58,037 nt of DNA from Paenibacillus humicus NBRC 102415 (GCF_004000905.1 NZ_BIMD01000035.1:1-58037); one strand, 5' to 3'; numbered from the stretch's first letter, positions 17,482 through 25,806 are shown. A program made the numbers and translations. Notes: a model not told the origin generated them from the letters alone.

Positions 17482-17621
17482 TCAGCTCTCCTGATTTTCC
17501 TCAAGCCGGTTGACCGCCAGCAGCAGCTTGTCCTCATAATCCATCTCGACTATAAAAATTCATGCCGCCTATCCGGCTTGATGCGGTAGGAAAAATCTTT
17601 GACATACATGGACGGATTCAT
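17482..17621 (-). pseudogene. Small ORF (about 46 codons), apparently frameshifted in a T run
   Basis: 27 bp after the kinase stop. AAAAGGAG directly precedes an ATG at 17621 that reads 22 residues (ending DRRHEFL) to a stop at 17550-17552. In the next frame the reading continues as IVEMDYEDKLLLAVNRLEE to a stop at 17482. Adding one T to the T5 run (plus-strand A run 17554-17558) would join both halves into one 46-aa acidic/charged protein. I do not recognise the family; it may be a chance pairing of two frames. Confidence 0.4.
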
Positions 17622-17648
17622 CTCCTTTTTACGGAACCGAACCAGCTC

Positions 17649-19034
17649 CTACACGGTGTCTTGTTCCGGCCTGACCGCAACCGTCGTTCCTCCTTCGCCG
17701 GAGCTCACTTCCTTGCGAAGACCCATCTCCTTCAGCATCAGCTGCACGATGGACAGGCCGAGCCCGCTTCCCTTGTTCGGCGAGTCGCCGCCAAGCCCCG
17801 GCCCTTTATCCTCAATGAGGAGCCGGCCTCCCCCGTCCCCGACGATGCGAACAGCCGTCCAGCCTCCCGAAGCAGCGTGCCGGAGGGCGTTCTGCAGCAG
17901 ATTGTCCAGCACCCGCTCCAGCCAGTGAGGATCGGTATGCCAATAGACGGGAGCATCCGGAAGCTCCGGCTCCAATTCCATGCCGGCCTGCTCGAAGGCG
18001 GGATACCAGGCGGCCAGCTGCGTTCTCGCCAGCCGCACGATATCCGTCTTCTCCGGCCGGTAGGCGTATTTGCCCGCGGACAGCAGGCTGTAGGAGAACA
18101 GATTCTCAATCAGCTGCGACAAGTAATCCAGCTTGCCGCCGATCAGCGCCACCGACCTGCGTCCCTGGTCGCTCAGCGGCTCCCGCTCCAGAGAGTATGC
18201 ATGGCTGCGCACGACGGTGAGCGGGGTGCGCAGATCATGCGACAGCCGCGCCACAAGCTCGCGCCGCAGCGACTCCTCCTCGGCTTCGCGGCGGCGTCCG
18301 GCCTCGAGCTCGCGGATCATGCCGTTGAAGCTCTCCTCCAGGCGGCCGACCTCGTCCGCTCCCGACACCTCCACAGGCAGCGGCAGCCCGCTGCCCGACG
18401 GCTGCTCCATCGCCGCCTGCAGCCTTACCAGCCGCTTGCGGATGCGATTGAAGAACAAGAGGCTGACCGTGAGGAACAGTCCCAGCAGGACAATGGCGCC
18501 GGCCGTGTATGCGGTTCCTCCGAGCATCCCCAGCCGCTGTCCATAAGGCAGCGTGAGGTATCGGGGCACCTGCATGGCCATGAAGCCCTGCTCGCCATCC
18601 TTGCCGATGAACGCCACGACCGAATATTTTGTCCCGTTGACCGCTTCCTTCATGAAATCCACCGTGTACACGGATGACCACACCCGGGGCAGGTCTTCGT
18701 TGAAGGGGAGGCTTGCCCGCAGCCGGCTCCCGCCGTCTACCCAGAAGACGCTGGACCTGGGATAGCGGCTGTGCCACGACTCCAGGCTGCGGACGATCGT
18801 CTCCGGATCGGCATGCCGGAGCGAGGCCGCCTCCCGGTGCCACTCCTCGATCAGCCTGCTCGTGTCCGCATAGGGGTTGTCCCTCTCCTTGGGGGAGACA
18901 AGCCCGGAGATGACGACCGACCCCGTTCCCACCATGAGCAGGGCGACGGGCAGGACGACAAGGGCCGACACAATGATCAGAAGATATCGGACCAGCAGAG
19001 ACGGCCGGCGCGCGGCCCCGAACAGCCTTTTCAC
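17649..19034 (-). CDS. Sensor histidine kinase with extracytoplasmic domain
   Basis: 461 aa from a GTG at 19034 that overlaps the regulator stop (GTGA). First membrane helix about residues 15-40, an extracytoplasmic sensor region (about 45-165), second helix about 170-195, HAMP-like linker, HisKA with LSHDLRTPLTVV, and HATPase_c (LDNLLQNALRHA, EDKGPGLG, GSGLGLSIVQLML). The long open frame upstream is a shadow in the regulator gene. Likely phosphorylates the OmpR-type regulator in response to an envelope signal, possibly the substrate of the adjacent LanFEG-like exporter. Confidence 0.9.
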   Translation of the reverse strand: MKRLFGAARRPSLLVRYLLIIVSALVVLPVALLMVGTGSVVISGLVSPKERDNPYADTSRLIEEWHREAASLRHADPETIVRSLESWHSRYPRSSVFWVDGGSRLRASLPFNEDLPRVWSSVYTVDFMKEAVNGTKYSVVAFIGKDGEQGFMAMQVPRYLTLPYGQRLGMLGGTAYTAGAIVLLGLFLTVSLLFFNRIRKRLVRLQAAMEQPSGSGLPLPVEVSGADEVGRLEESFNGMIRELEAGRRREAEEESLRRELVARLSHDLRTPLTVVRSHAYSLEREPLSDQGRRSVALIGGKLDYLSQLIENLFSYSLLSAGKYAYRPEKTDIVRLARTQLAAWYPAFEQAGMELEPELPDAPVYWHTDPHWLERVLDNLLQNALRHAASGGWTAVRIVGDGGGRLLIEDKGPGLGGDSPNKGSGLGLSIVQLMLKEMGLRKEVSSGEGGTTVAVRPEQDTV

Positions 19035-19711
19035 GGCTTCACCCGGTATCCGATGCCCCGGACCGTCTCCACGATCCGCGGCTGGGCCGGATCCAGCTCG
19101 ATTCTCTCCCTCAGGTACCGGATATGCACCATGACGGTTTTGTCCCCTTCCATGTATGGCTCTCCCCAGACCGCTTCGTAGATCTGCTCCTTGGTCAGGA
19201 TGCGCCCGGCATGGCGAAGCAGGTACAGCAAAATCTGCAGCTGCTTGGGGGTGAGAGCGATCTCGGTCCCGCTGCGGGAATCCGTTACCGTCAGCTCCCG
19301 GGGGCGCACCTCCAGATGGCCGATGAGGACCGCATCTTCGCCCCCTTGCCCCGATCGGCGCAGCAGCACCTCCAGCCTGGCGGCCAGCTCGTCGGGATGG
19401 AACGGCTTGGTCACGTAATCGTCCGCGAAGCCGAGACCGTGCAGCTTGTCCTCGACCGCTGTGCGGGCGGACAGCATCAGGATCGGCAGCTCGGGGCGCC
19501 GCTTCTTGAGCCTCCTGCCGACGGAGAAGCCGTCGAGGCCCGGCAGCATGACGTCCAGAACGGCTACGTCGGCCGCTCCGGCATGCTCCTCCGCCTTCTC
19601 GCCCGACTGCAGCCACGTCACCTCGTAGCCTCTCCGGACAAGATCGTCCGCGAGCCAGGCGCCGATCTCGGCGTCGTCTTCGATGTAGAGAATTCTTGCG
19701 CGTGCCGCCAT
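19031..19711 (-). CDS. OmpR-family response regulator
   Basis: 226 aa from the ATG at 19711, preferred over a GTG three codons earlier because AGGAGG ends 8 bases before the ATG. Receiver (1-118) with IEDDAEIG, phospho-Asp in VAVLDVMLPG, switch residues MLSARTA and VTKPFHPDE; winged helix DNA-binding domain (about 128-225) with LTPKQLQILLYLLRHAG and ending VRGIGYRVKP. Direct repeats in its own promoter (19769-19790) resemble those before the ABC transporter, consistent with autoregulation. Confidence 0.93.
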   Translation of the reverse strand: MAARARILYIEDDAEIGAWLADDLVRRGYEVTWLQSGEKAEEHAGAADVAVLDVMLPGLDGFSVGRRLKKRRPELPILMLSARTAVEDKLHGLGFADDYVTKPFHPDELAARLEVLLRRSGQGGEDAVLIGHLEVRPRELTVTDSRSGTEIALTPKQLQILLYLLRHAGRILTKEQIYEAVWGEPYMEGDKTVMVHIRYLRERIELDPAQPRIVETVRGIGYRVKP

Positions 19712-19763
19712 CGGGCGCACCTCCTGTTCGTCTTTATATCATAGTATTAGCTAGCGGATCCAC

Positions 19764-19792
19764 GGAAGTTAAACTTCGTTTAAAAGTTTCAT
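19764..19792 (-). promoter_or_regulatory. TTTAAC direct repeats / dyad in response-regulator promoter
   Basis: On the minus strand TTTAAACGAAG is followed by TTTAACTTCCG with an 11-bp period; the same bases form a TTAAAC-TTC-GTTTAA dyad (19769-19783) on plus. Located about 60-80 bp before the regulator start, near where a -35 would be. Confidence 0.5.
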
Positions 19793-19799
19793 GGGCAGA

Positions 19800-19840
19800 C
19801 ATAAATGAGCCTTGGCTGTGATCGCCAAGGCTCATTTATG
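19800..19840. terminator. 17-bp perfect inverted repeat after the DUF4276 gene
   Basis: CATAAATGAGCCTTGGC (19800-19816) pairs perfectly with its complement (19824-19840) around a 7-base loop. It lies 5 bp after the DUF4276 stop; there is no real T tract, so it could be a terminator or a boundary element of the inserted cassette. Confidence 0.6.
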
Positions 19841-19845
19841 GGCAT

Positions 19846-20421
19846 TTAAGAAGACTGAACTTTAGTTTCTGCTTTAGCTATTAATTTTCGGAGACCCTCT
19901 AAAAAAACCATATAACTGTGGGAACGGTTGTTATCAAAACTCATATATCTTGAGATGGCTTTTGATCCTGCTAGCTTTTGATATTTCCCGACAAGCCTTC
20001 TCAATTCTTGAGCAGGGTTAGCCAGCCGATCAGGATCACGGAATTTAGCTTTATTTTGCAGCTCTTCTATTCCTTCACTATGAAATGCTTTTCCGACTGC
20101 TTCAAGATCGCCAAGAAACCAAGATTCCAACTCATGACATACGATTCGCACCAATGTATCCGGTCTCCCCGCCTCTCGGCAAAGGGCACTCAGGTTTTCC
20201 TTGATTTTAATGCAATCGCCGGAATCTTTGTCGCGTAGAATGACAAAGTAAGTATTTGGTGTCTGAAAAGCTCTTAGCTTGATTGGAATGGATTTTTCCA
20301 AATCCGATTTCCCCTCGTGCTTAATCGTGCGAAATGCAACATGTGAAGGCAACAGTTTAGGCAAAATGACATCCAGAACGGATTTCATCGAAATCTCTTC
20401 CAGCAAGAATACGAGCATCAT
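19846..20421 (-). CDS. DUF4276 / RloB-like (TOPRIM-related) protein
   Basis: 191 aa from an ATG at 20421 that overlaps the ATPase stop (ATGA). N-terminal acidic pair in FLLEE, a D-x-D in LRDKDSGD (about residue 73) and HELESWFLGD (about 106) match the DUF4276 pattern, thought to be a TOPRIM-like metal-dependent nuclease fold. The C-terminal ~80 residues carry the helical part typical of the family. Partnering with an upstream AAA ATPase is the usual arrangement in phage-defence or abortive-infection loci such as RloAB/AbiL. Base composition is clearly AT-richer than the neighbours, supporting acquisition by transfer. Function is inferred, not shown. Confidence 0.8.
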   Translation of the reverse strand: MMLVFLLEEISMKSVLDVILPKLLPSHVAFRTIKHEGKSDLEKSIPIKLRAFQTPNTYFVILRDKDSGDCIKIKENLSALCREAGRPDTLVRIVCHELESWFLGDLEAVGKAFHSEGIEELQNKAKFRDPDRLANPAQELRRLVGKYQKLAGSKAISRYMSFDNNRSHSYMVFLEGLRKLIAKAETKVQSS

Positions 20422-21602
20422 AGGCTTGGACCCGCTCCATGAAAGAAGCCTTGCTTCCATAGATATCCGGGCAAATCTCCTTCACGAACAAGATTCCGTA
20501 AAAGGTCATTGTCACTGGCTCTACTGACTTGACTGAAACCTTCTTCCTTGGTCAGCCAAAATAGTTCCTGGAGCTGTACTCCATTCACAAAATCAGGCGA
20601 ATGAGTAGAGATGAAAACTTGTCCGCCCTCTTCTGTATAGGATCTAAATTCTTCTGCAAGCTCATAGAGTAGCTCAGGATGAAGCTGATTTTCTGGTTCT
20701 TCAATGCAAAGAAGCGGATGCGGCTTGGGATCATTCAACAGGACTAGATAAGCGAACATTTTAATTGTGCCGTCCGAAACATAACGAGCCACAAAGGGGT
20801 CTTTGAATGATCCGTCCTGAAAACGAAGAACGATTCTGCCGTCTTCAGTTTCTGTCGCCTCCACAGATTTCACACCGGGGACTCTTTGCTCCATTTTACG
20901 CAAAATTCCATGAAATTTTTCCGGATAATGTTCATACAGAAACTGTGACACCAAGGGAAGATTTTCTCCCGTTGGTGATAGATGTTCTGCATATCCAGCA
21001 TCTTGGCTTGACCTTGCAGCATGAATATGGAAATCAGATACATGCCAGCCTTCAATTAACCTTCTGAAAGCAGCGACCTGTTTAAATTTTTGAAATTGAC
21101 CTAATCCTTTTATGGCTAGAATGTCCGGAGAATCTAGCTTTTGTTCTTCCCTTTTCTCTTCTGCCCCCGTTTGACCATACTCATTCTCGTTAATAATTGC
21201 CGTACCAGATCCTCTGGAAAAATCAAGAAAGTGCCATGGTTTTCCATACTGTCCTCTGCGATATTTGAGAAGTTCTTTACTAACAATTGGCAACCCTTTT
21301 TCATCGAGATCAATATGCAGCTCATATGTAACCAAAGGTTCGCTAGGACCAGGTCTAAATTTGATTTCAAACTCAATAGGCCCTTTTTCCCCTCTGGATA
21401 TGACCTCTTTAAATCCGCCTCTTTTAGTCAAAGCAGCCCTCACGTTGTCGACCAGGGAATCGTGAAGAAAACCGAAAGCATCAAACAAGGTCGATTTCCC
21501 TGAACCGTTTGCGCCTAAAAAGACAACCATGCTCGGCAGGCTGTTCAACTTTAAATCTTTAAATACTTTATAGTTTTTCAATCGCAGACTTTCAATATGC
21601 AC
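20418..21602 (-). CDS. AAA family ATPase (AAA_21/OLD-like), partner of DUF4276 protein
   Basis: 394 aa from the GTG at 21602 (AAAGGG 8 bases upstream; a GTG three codons earlier is possible). Walker A GANGSGKST (about residues 30-38), long insertion typical of AAA_21 proteins, ABC-like signature YVSDGTIKM, Walker B LLCIEEPENQLHP, and H-loop STHSPDFV. This is the SMC/RecF-like ATPase type found in OLD, RloA, Septu and PARIS-like systems. It overlaps the DUF4276 gene by 4 bp, so the two are one translational unit. No separate promoter was identified. AT-rich codon use contrasts with both flanks. Confidence 0.88.
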   Translation of the reverse strand: MHIESLRLKNYKVFKDLKLNSLPSMVVFLGANGSGKSTLFDAFGFLHDSLVDNVRAALTKRGGFKEVISRGEKGPIEFEIKFRPGPSEPLVTYELHIDLDEKGLPIVSKELLKYRRGQYGKPWHFLDFSRGSGTAIINENEYGQTGAEEKREEQKLDSPDILAIKGLGQFQKFKQVAAFRRLIEGWHVSDFHIHAARSSQDAGYAEHLSPTGENLPLVSQFLYEHYPEKFHGILRKMEQRVPGVKSVEATETEDGRIVLRFQDGSFKDPFVARYVSDGTIKMFAYLVLLNDPKPHPLLCIEEPENQLHPELLYELAEEFRSYTEEGGQVFISTHSPDFVNGVQLQELFWLTKEEGFSQVSRASDNDLLRNLVREGDLPGYLWKQGFFHGAGPSL

Positions 21603-21740
21603 AGTCTTCACCCTTTAGAAAGTATTGACCAGCATCGGCAACCTCTGACTCTATTATATACGTCAGGAAGAACGATTACTCCTGCCAGTCAACTCCCTCC
21701 CAAAAAAGTTATCCTCATAATCAACATGTACTGTTGTTTT

Positions 21741-21961
21741 TTATCCCAGAAGATGTTTTGAACCGTTGAAGTCCGCCAGCGTCTTGCCACTGTTGTTGTA
21801 CCAGAACACTTTCTTTTCATGGGAAGTAGAGCCATCCCCGCAGGCATGGTGAATTTGACGTCGGCTTTGCCGCTGGAGTCGGTGTAGCGGTAATAGACCG
21901 AATCGGTTACCATGCTGTCAACGACTTCACTCCATTCCCCGGCGGCCGATGGCCGCTGGCT
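21741..21961 (-). pseudogene. C-terminal fragment of an unknown protein, frameshifted
   Basis: Reading opens after a stop at 21964 and runs GEWSEVVDSMVTDSVYYRYT...KFTMPAG; at a G4 run (21836-21839) the frame breaks. One extra G would continue as DGSTSHEKKVFWYNNSGKT...HLLG to a stop at 21741. The coherent sequence across the shift indicates a real but decayed gene with no proper start. A GC-rich inverted repeat (GCGGCC-GAT-GGCCGC, 21942-21957) marks its 5' border. I do not recognise the family. Confidence 0.6.
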
Positions 21962-22067
21962 TTAATAATAGTGTCACTCTCAAAAACCATCATAGAGTTA
22001 GGATATCGAAGATTTGTAAAACAGGCGTCAACCCGAAGTATAGAAACAGCAAAGGAGCCGATCGCCC

Positions 22068-23135
22068 ATGAACCGCAACGACCGCCTCATCGCCCTGCTG
22101 ATCGCGCTGCAGCGCAATTCCTTTACAGCCTCGCAGCTCGCGGAGCGTTTCGAGGTGTCTGTGAGAACGATTTTGCGGGACATGCAGTCGCTCTCTGAGA
22201 TGGGTGTGCCGCTCTACTCCGCGACCGGTCCCGGCGGAGGCTTCCGCCTCATGGAGGGCTACCTGCTGCCTCCGCTTCAGCTCGATACGCAGGAAGCGCT
22301 GACGGCGCTGTTCGCTCTGCATGCCGTTACCCGCTTCGGCGACAGCCCTTTCAACCGGGAACGCTGGACGGTGCTGGACAAGATCCGGGCCTTGCTGCCC
22401 GAGGAGACGCTTCGGCAGATCGAGCCGATCTTGGGCAAAATGCATCTGGAGGTGCCTCGGCGAAGCGTCCGTTCCCCTATGCTTCCGCTGCTGCTGGAGC
22501 TGCTTGCCGAGTCGCGCATTTTCCGGACGCTGTACCGCTCCCAGACAACCAGGCGCTGGCTGGAGCTGCACCCGCTGCGGGTGTTTGCGGCGCACGGCTT
22601 CTGGTACTGCGAGGCGTTCTCCCCTCTGCACGGGGAAGCCCGAACGTTCCGCGTCGACCGGATGGACGAGCTGCATCCTTTGGAGGAGGAGGGAGACCGC
22701 AACAAGTGCAAAGGCGGGCAGGCGGAAAGCAGCGCAGCGCCTCGCAGCAGCCTTGCCGGCGCAGCCGGGGACAGCAGCACGGATGAAGATACACTTCTCC
22801 GCGTTGAGGTGCCCGGCGAGCTGTCTGCGGCTTCGGCTGTCGCCGCAGCTGCAGGCAGCTCGATTCCCATCGCGGTCCGGCTCACCTACCGCGGCTCCCT
22901 GCTGGCTGAGCAGGACGAGCATATCGGAGAACTCGTGGAGCAGGTCGGAGACGAGGAATGGGAGCTCCGCTTCGATTGCCCGGCCGCCGAATGGACATGG
23001 GCGGTCCGCTTTTTCTACGGAATGGGACTGGATGCGGAGGTGCTGTCGCCTCCGGAGCTGCGGGCAGCTGTCGCCTCTATGGCGGCCTCCGTGCTGGAGA
23101 GGTACAATGAAGATTCCGATAGCGGATGCTCCTGA
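22068..23135 (+). CDS. HTH/WYL-domain transcriptional regulator (YafY-like)
   Basis: 355 aa. N-terminal HTH_11 domain at residues 3-60 (RLIALLIALQRNSFTASQLAERFEVSVRTILRDMQSL) followed by the GPGGGFRL wing, then a WYL-type ligand-binding region (about 130-240), here with FWYCEAF in place of the usual WYL-type core, and a C-terminal WCX extension (300-350). A low-complexity Ser/Ala-rich insert lies around 215-265. RBS AAAGGAG is 9 bases before the ATG. First of a series of plus-strand genes; its targets are not evident. Confidence 0.88.
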   Translation: MNRNDRLIALLIALQRNSFTASQLAERFEVSVRTILRDMQSLSEMGVPLYSATGPGGGFRLMEGYLLPPLQLDTQEALTALFALHAVTRFGDSPFNRERWTVLDKIRALLPEETLRQIEPILGKMHLEVPRRSVRSPMLPLLLELLAESRIFRTLYRSQTTRRWLELHPLRVFAAHGFWYCEAFSPLHGEARTFRVDRMDELHPLEEEGDRNKCKGGQAESSAAPRSSLAGAAGDSSTDEDTLLRVEVPGELSAASAVAAAAGSSIPIAVRLTYRGSLLAEQDEHIGELVEQVGDEEWELRFDCPAAEWTWAVRFFYGMGLDAEVLSPPELRAAVASMAASVLERYNEDSDSGCS

Positions 23136-23190
23136 AGACGGGAGATTCCGCCTTCCTCATGCCTGAACGACGAAAAGGAACCGATCCTCT

Positions 23191-24147
23191 ATGCCTATTA
23201 ACAGCGAGAACCTTCGTTATCTCTATACTTATGCCTGCCACGAATCCGAGGCCGAGCTCTGCTCCCTGGAGCTTCGCTGTCTCTTCCCGGGACTGACTCT
23301 GCCGCCGGATCACGATGCCTTCATCCACAGCCGCCGGCTCGATCCCAGCCGCAGCCCCTTCCTGAAGCAGCGCCTCAGGATCGAGATCGACGCCGCTTCG
23401 CCGGAGGAGCTGCTGGAGCGGGCGGCCGGCCTGTCCGCCGGCGAGCGCACTTTCCGCGTGCGCTACGCCAAGACGGGAGCGCCGGGCCAGCCAGACAATG
23501 AAGGCCGACTTGCTCTTGAGAGGCAGCTCGGCATGGCCATTCATGGAGAGCCTGACCTGCGCCGGCCGGAGACCGTGTTCGGCGCCGCGCTGCTGGACGG
23601 CCGCTGGCTGTGCGGCGAGATGGCTTCCGCCGAGCCGGTCTGGCTGCGGCAGAACGCCAAGCCGCGGCAGTATTCCACGGCGCTGCCCGCCAGGGCGGCG
23701 CGGGCCGCCGTCAACATCGCGGTGCCGGAAATCCCCGGCATACGCGCGCTCGACCCCTGCTGCGGCATCGGCACCGTGCTGCTGGAAGCTCTCTCGATGG
23801 ACATCGACATCCGGGGCGCTGACCTCAATCCGCTCGCAGCGGTCGGGGCACGCGAGAATCTGCGGCATTTCGGCTATCCCGAAGAGCTGGTGCGGATTGC
23901 GGACATGCGCAGCCTGGAAGGGCGTTACGACGCCGCCCTGCTCGACATGCCCTATAATCTCTGCTCCGTGTCGCCGCCGGAGGAGCAGCTGGAGATGCTT
24001 GCCTCCCTGCGCCGGCTGGCGGGACGTGCCGTCATCCTGACGACCGAGCCGATCGAGCCGCTCATCCGGGAAGCCGGCTTCTCCATCCGCGAGACATGCC
24101 GCCTGACCAAAGGCAGCTTCGTCCGTTTTCTGCATCTTTGCGATTGA
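23191..24147 (+). CDS. Putative RNA methyltransferase (TRM11/UPF0020-like)
   Basis: 318 aa. The N-terminal half (1-155) resembles a THUMP-type RNA-binding region; the C-terminal Rossmann methyltransferase has the SAM-binding motif DPCCGIGTVLLEA (about residue 190), DLNPLAAVGARENL, and the catalytic-type LDMPYNL (about 252), which is the (D/N)PPY-like motif of N-methylases. Probably modifies an exocyclic or ring nitrogen of a tRNA or rRNA base, in the cytoplasm. 55 bp after the WYL regulator. The exact target is unknown. Confidence 0.82.
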   Translation: MPINSENLRYLYTYACHESEAELCSLELRCLFPGLTLPPDHDAFIHSRRLDPSRSPFLKQRLRIEIDAASPEELLERAAGLSAGERTFRVRYAKTGAPGQPDNEGRLALERQLGMAIHGEPDLRRPETVFGAALLDGRWLCGEMASAEPVWLRQNAKPRQYSTALPARAARAAVNIAVPEIPGIRALDPCCGIGTVLLEALSMDIDIRGADLNPLAAVGARENLRHFGYPEELVRIADMRSLEGRYDAALLDMPYNLCSVSPPEEQLEMLASLRRLAGRAVILTTEPIEPLIREAGFSIRETCRLTKGSFVRFLHLCD

Positions 24148-24231
24148 TCGCCGAGAAATTCATGACATCCATACTGTCAGGATGAAGGCGGTATACTGGG
24201 GCCGAACTCCATTTGCGAGGAGGACTCCTGT

Positions 24232-25122
24232 ATGCCGTCTCATTTTGCGCTCGAAAAAGCCCGTTCCTTTCTGCTCCTGAACGCCCGTCTGATCGACCGC
24301 CTCCGCTTCCGCTTCCACTGGGAGGAAGGCTCCGCCGAAGCCGTCCTGCAGGCGCTGAAAGCCTATCAAAACCCGGATGGAGGCTTCGGCCATGCGCTTG
24401 AGCCTGACATTCGCTGCCCGCATAGCCAGCCCGTGCCGCTGGAGGTCGCCTTGGATGTAATCGCCGCGACCGGTCTGAGGGACAAGCAGCTGGAGGACGG
24501 CATCGTCCGATGGCTGAAGGCCGCTTCACTGCCCCAGGGAGGCTGGCCGATCATTCGCGGCGACGCGGCCGGCTGGCCGCTCTCCCCCTGGTGGGAAGGG
24601 CTGGACACCTCTGTCCCCTCTATCAACCCGACCGGCACGCTGCTCGGGATCCTCTACCGCAGCGGCTGGACAGAGCTTGCCGGACAAGACTGGTTCCAGG
24701 CAGCCGAACGGTCGGCGTGGAGGATGCTGGAGAGGGATCCGGATCGCGAGCCGCAAGGCTACCACGAAGCCGTCCACTGGATCGCCTTCCTGAACGCGGC
24801 TCCCGACCGGGAACGCGCCGAGCCGCTGCTGCGCCGGCTGGATGCCTGGCTGCGGAAGCCGGGCGTCATCGGCTTGGACTTCCATGCGGAAGGCTACGTC
24901 CACAAAGTGCTGGACTGGGCGCCGGAGCCGAACGCTTACGCGAGGAAATTCATCGAGGATGTTGCCGTGGAGGAGCATCTGGATGCGATGGAGAGAGAGC
25001 AGGAGGAGGACGGCGGCTGGCCGATGTCCTTCCCTGCCTTGAGTCCGGCGGCGGAGATGGAGTGGCGCGGCATCGTCACACTCCAGCGCCTGCTTACGCT
25101 GCGGGCATACGGCAGGCTGTGA
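24232..25122 (+). CDS. Alpha/alpha-toroid (prenyltransferase / squalene-cyclase repeat) protein
   Basis: 296 aa with repeated QNPDGGFGHALEPD, QGGWPI and EEDGGWPM motifs, the QW-like repeats of terpenoid cyclase / protein prenyltransferase alpha-toroid folds. It lacks an obvious DxDD or metal-binding set, so catalysis is doubtful; similar Firmicute proteins are annotated only as hypothetical or prenyltransferase-like. AGGAGGACT is 7 bases before the ATG. A TGACA-N7-TGTCA inverted repeat and a TATACT -10-like hexamer lie in the 84-bp gap upstream. Confidence 0.7.
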   Translation: MPSHFALEKARSFLLLNARLIDRLRFRFHWEEGSAEAVLQALKAYQNPDGGFGHALEPDIRCPHSQPVPLEVALDVIAATGLRDKQLEDGIVRWLKAASLPQGGWPIIRGDAAGWPLSPWWEGLDTSVPSINPTGTLLGILYRSGWTELAGQDWFQAAERSAWRMLERDPDREPQGYHEAVHWIAFLNAAPDRERAEPLLRRLDAWLRKPGVIGLDFHAEGYVHKVLDWAPEPNAYARKFIEDVAVEEHLDAMEREQEEDGGWPMSFPALSPAAEMEWRGIVTLQRLLTLRAYGRL

Positions 25123-25194
25123 GATGGCCTTCTAAGCTCGGGCGGCGTTGAATAAGCTGGGGAAGACATTCACCTTACACGAAGGGGGAATTCC

Positions 25195-25806
25195 ATGTCT
25201 TCCCACATTCAGCCGTCCCGGGCGGAGATTCGCGCGGAGGCCCGCTCCGCCCTGTCCGGCAGATGGGCCCGGGCGATCGCGGTCAGCGCCATTCCGGTGG
25301 TGGTCAGCTTCATCCTGCAGGAGTTCGGCAGGTTCGGAGGGCTGCTCGAGCTGCTTGTCGCCGGTCCGCTCGCGCTCGGCTCGGCCCTCTTTTACCTTGC
25401 GCTCGCGCGCAGGCGGGAAATCGCCGTCGGAATGATCTTTGACGGCTTCCGCTACTACGGCAAAGCGCTCGGGCTCTATCTCCTGATGGCGTTGTTCGTG
25501 TTTCTGTGGACGCTGCTTCTGGTCATACCCGGTATTATCGCGGCATACCGCTACTCCCAGGCCTATTATATTCTGGCCGACAATCCGGAGACGGGAGTGC
25601 TCGAGGCTCTGGACCGCAGCAAGCAGCTGATGACCGGCCATAAATGGCGGCTTTTCGTGCTCCAGCTCAGCTTCCTCGGCTGGGCCATCCTGGCCGTGAT
25701 TCCGTTCGGGCTCGGCCTGCTGTGGCTGATGCCTTACGTCTCGGCGTCCGCTGCGGTTTTTTACAGGCATCTGATCGAGGAGCCTCTTGTACCCGCCACT
25801 TTTTGA
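25195..25806 (+). CDS. DUF975 family membrane protein
   Basis: 203 aa. Starts with SRAEIRAEARSALSGRWARAI, the conserved N-terminal helix of DUF975, then four or five membrane segments, a GFRYYGKALGLYLLMALFVFLW-type core (partly quoted here as residues 85-107) and the RYSQAYYILADNP motif found in the family. Function of DUF975 is unknown. AAGGGGG is near the ATG. Last of the co-directional set beginning at 22068, followed by about 300 bp without a gene. Confidence 0.85.
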   Translation: MSSHIQPSRAEIRAEARSALSGRWARAIAVSAIPVVVSFILQEFGRFGGLLELLVAGPLALGSALFYLALARRREIAVGMIFDGFRYYGKALGLYLLMALFVFLWTLLLVIPGIIAAYRYSQAYYILADNPETGVLEALDRSKQLMTGHKWRLFVLQLSFLGWAILAVIPFGLGLLWLMPYVSASAAVFYRHLIEEPLVPATF

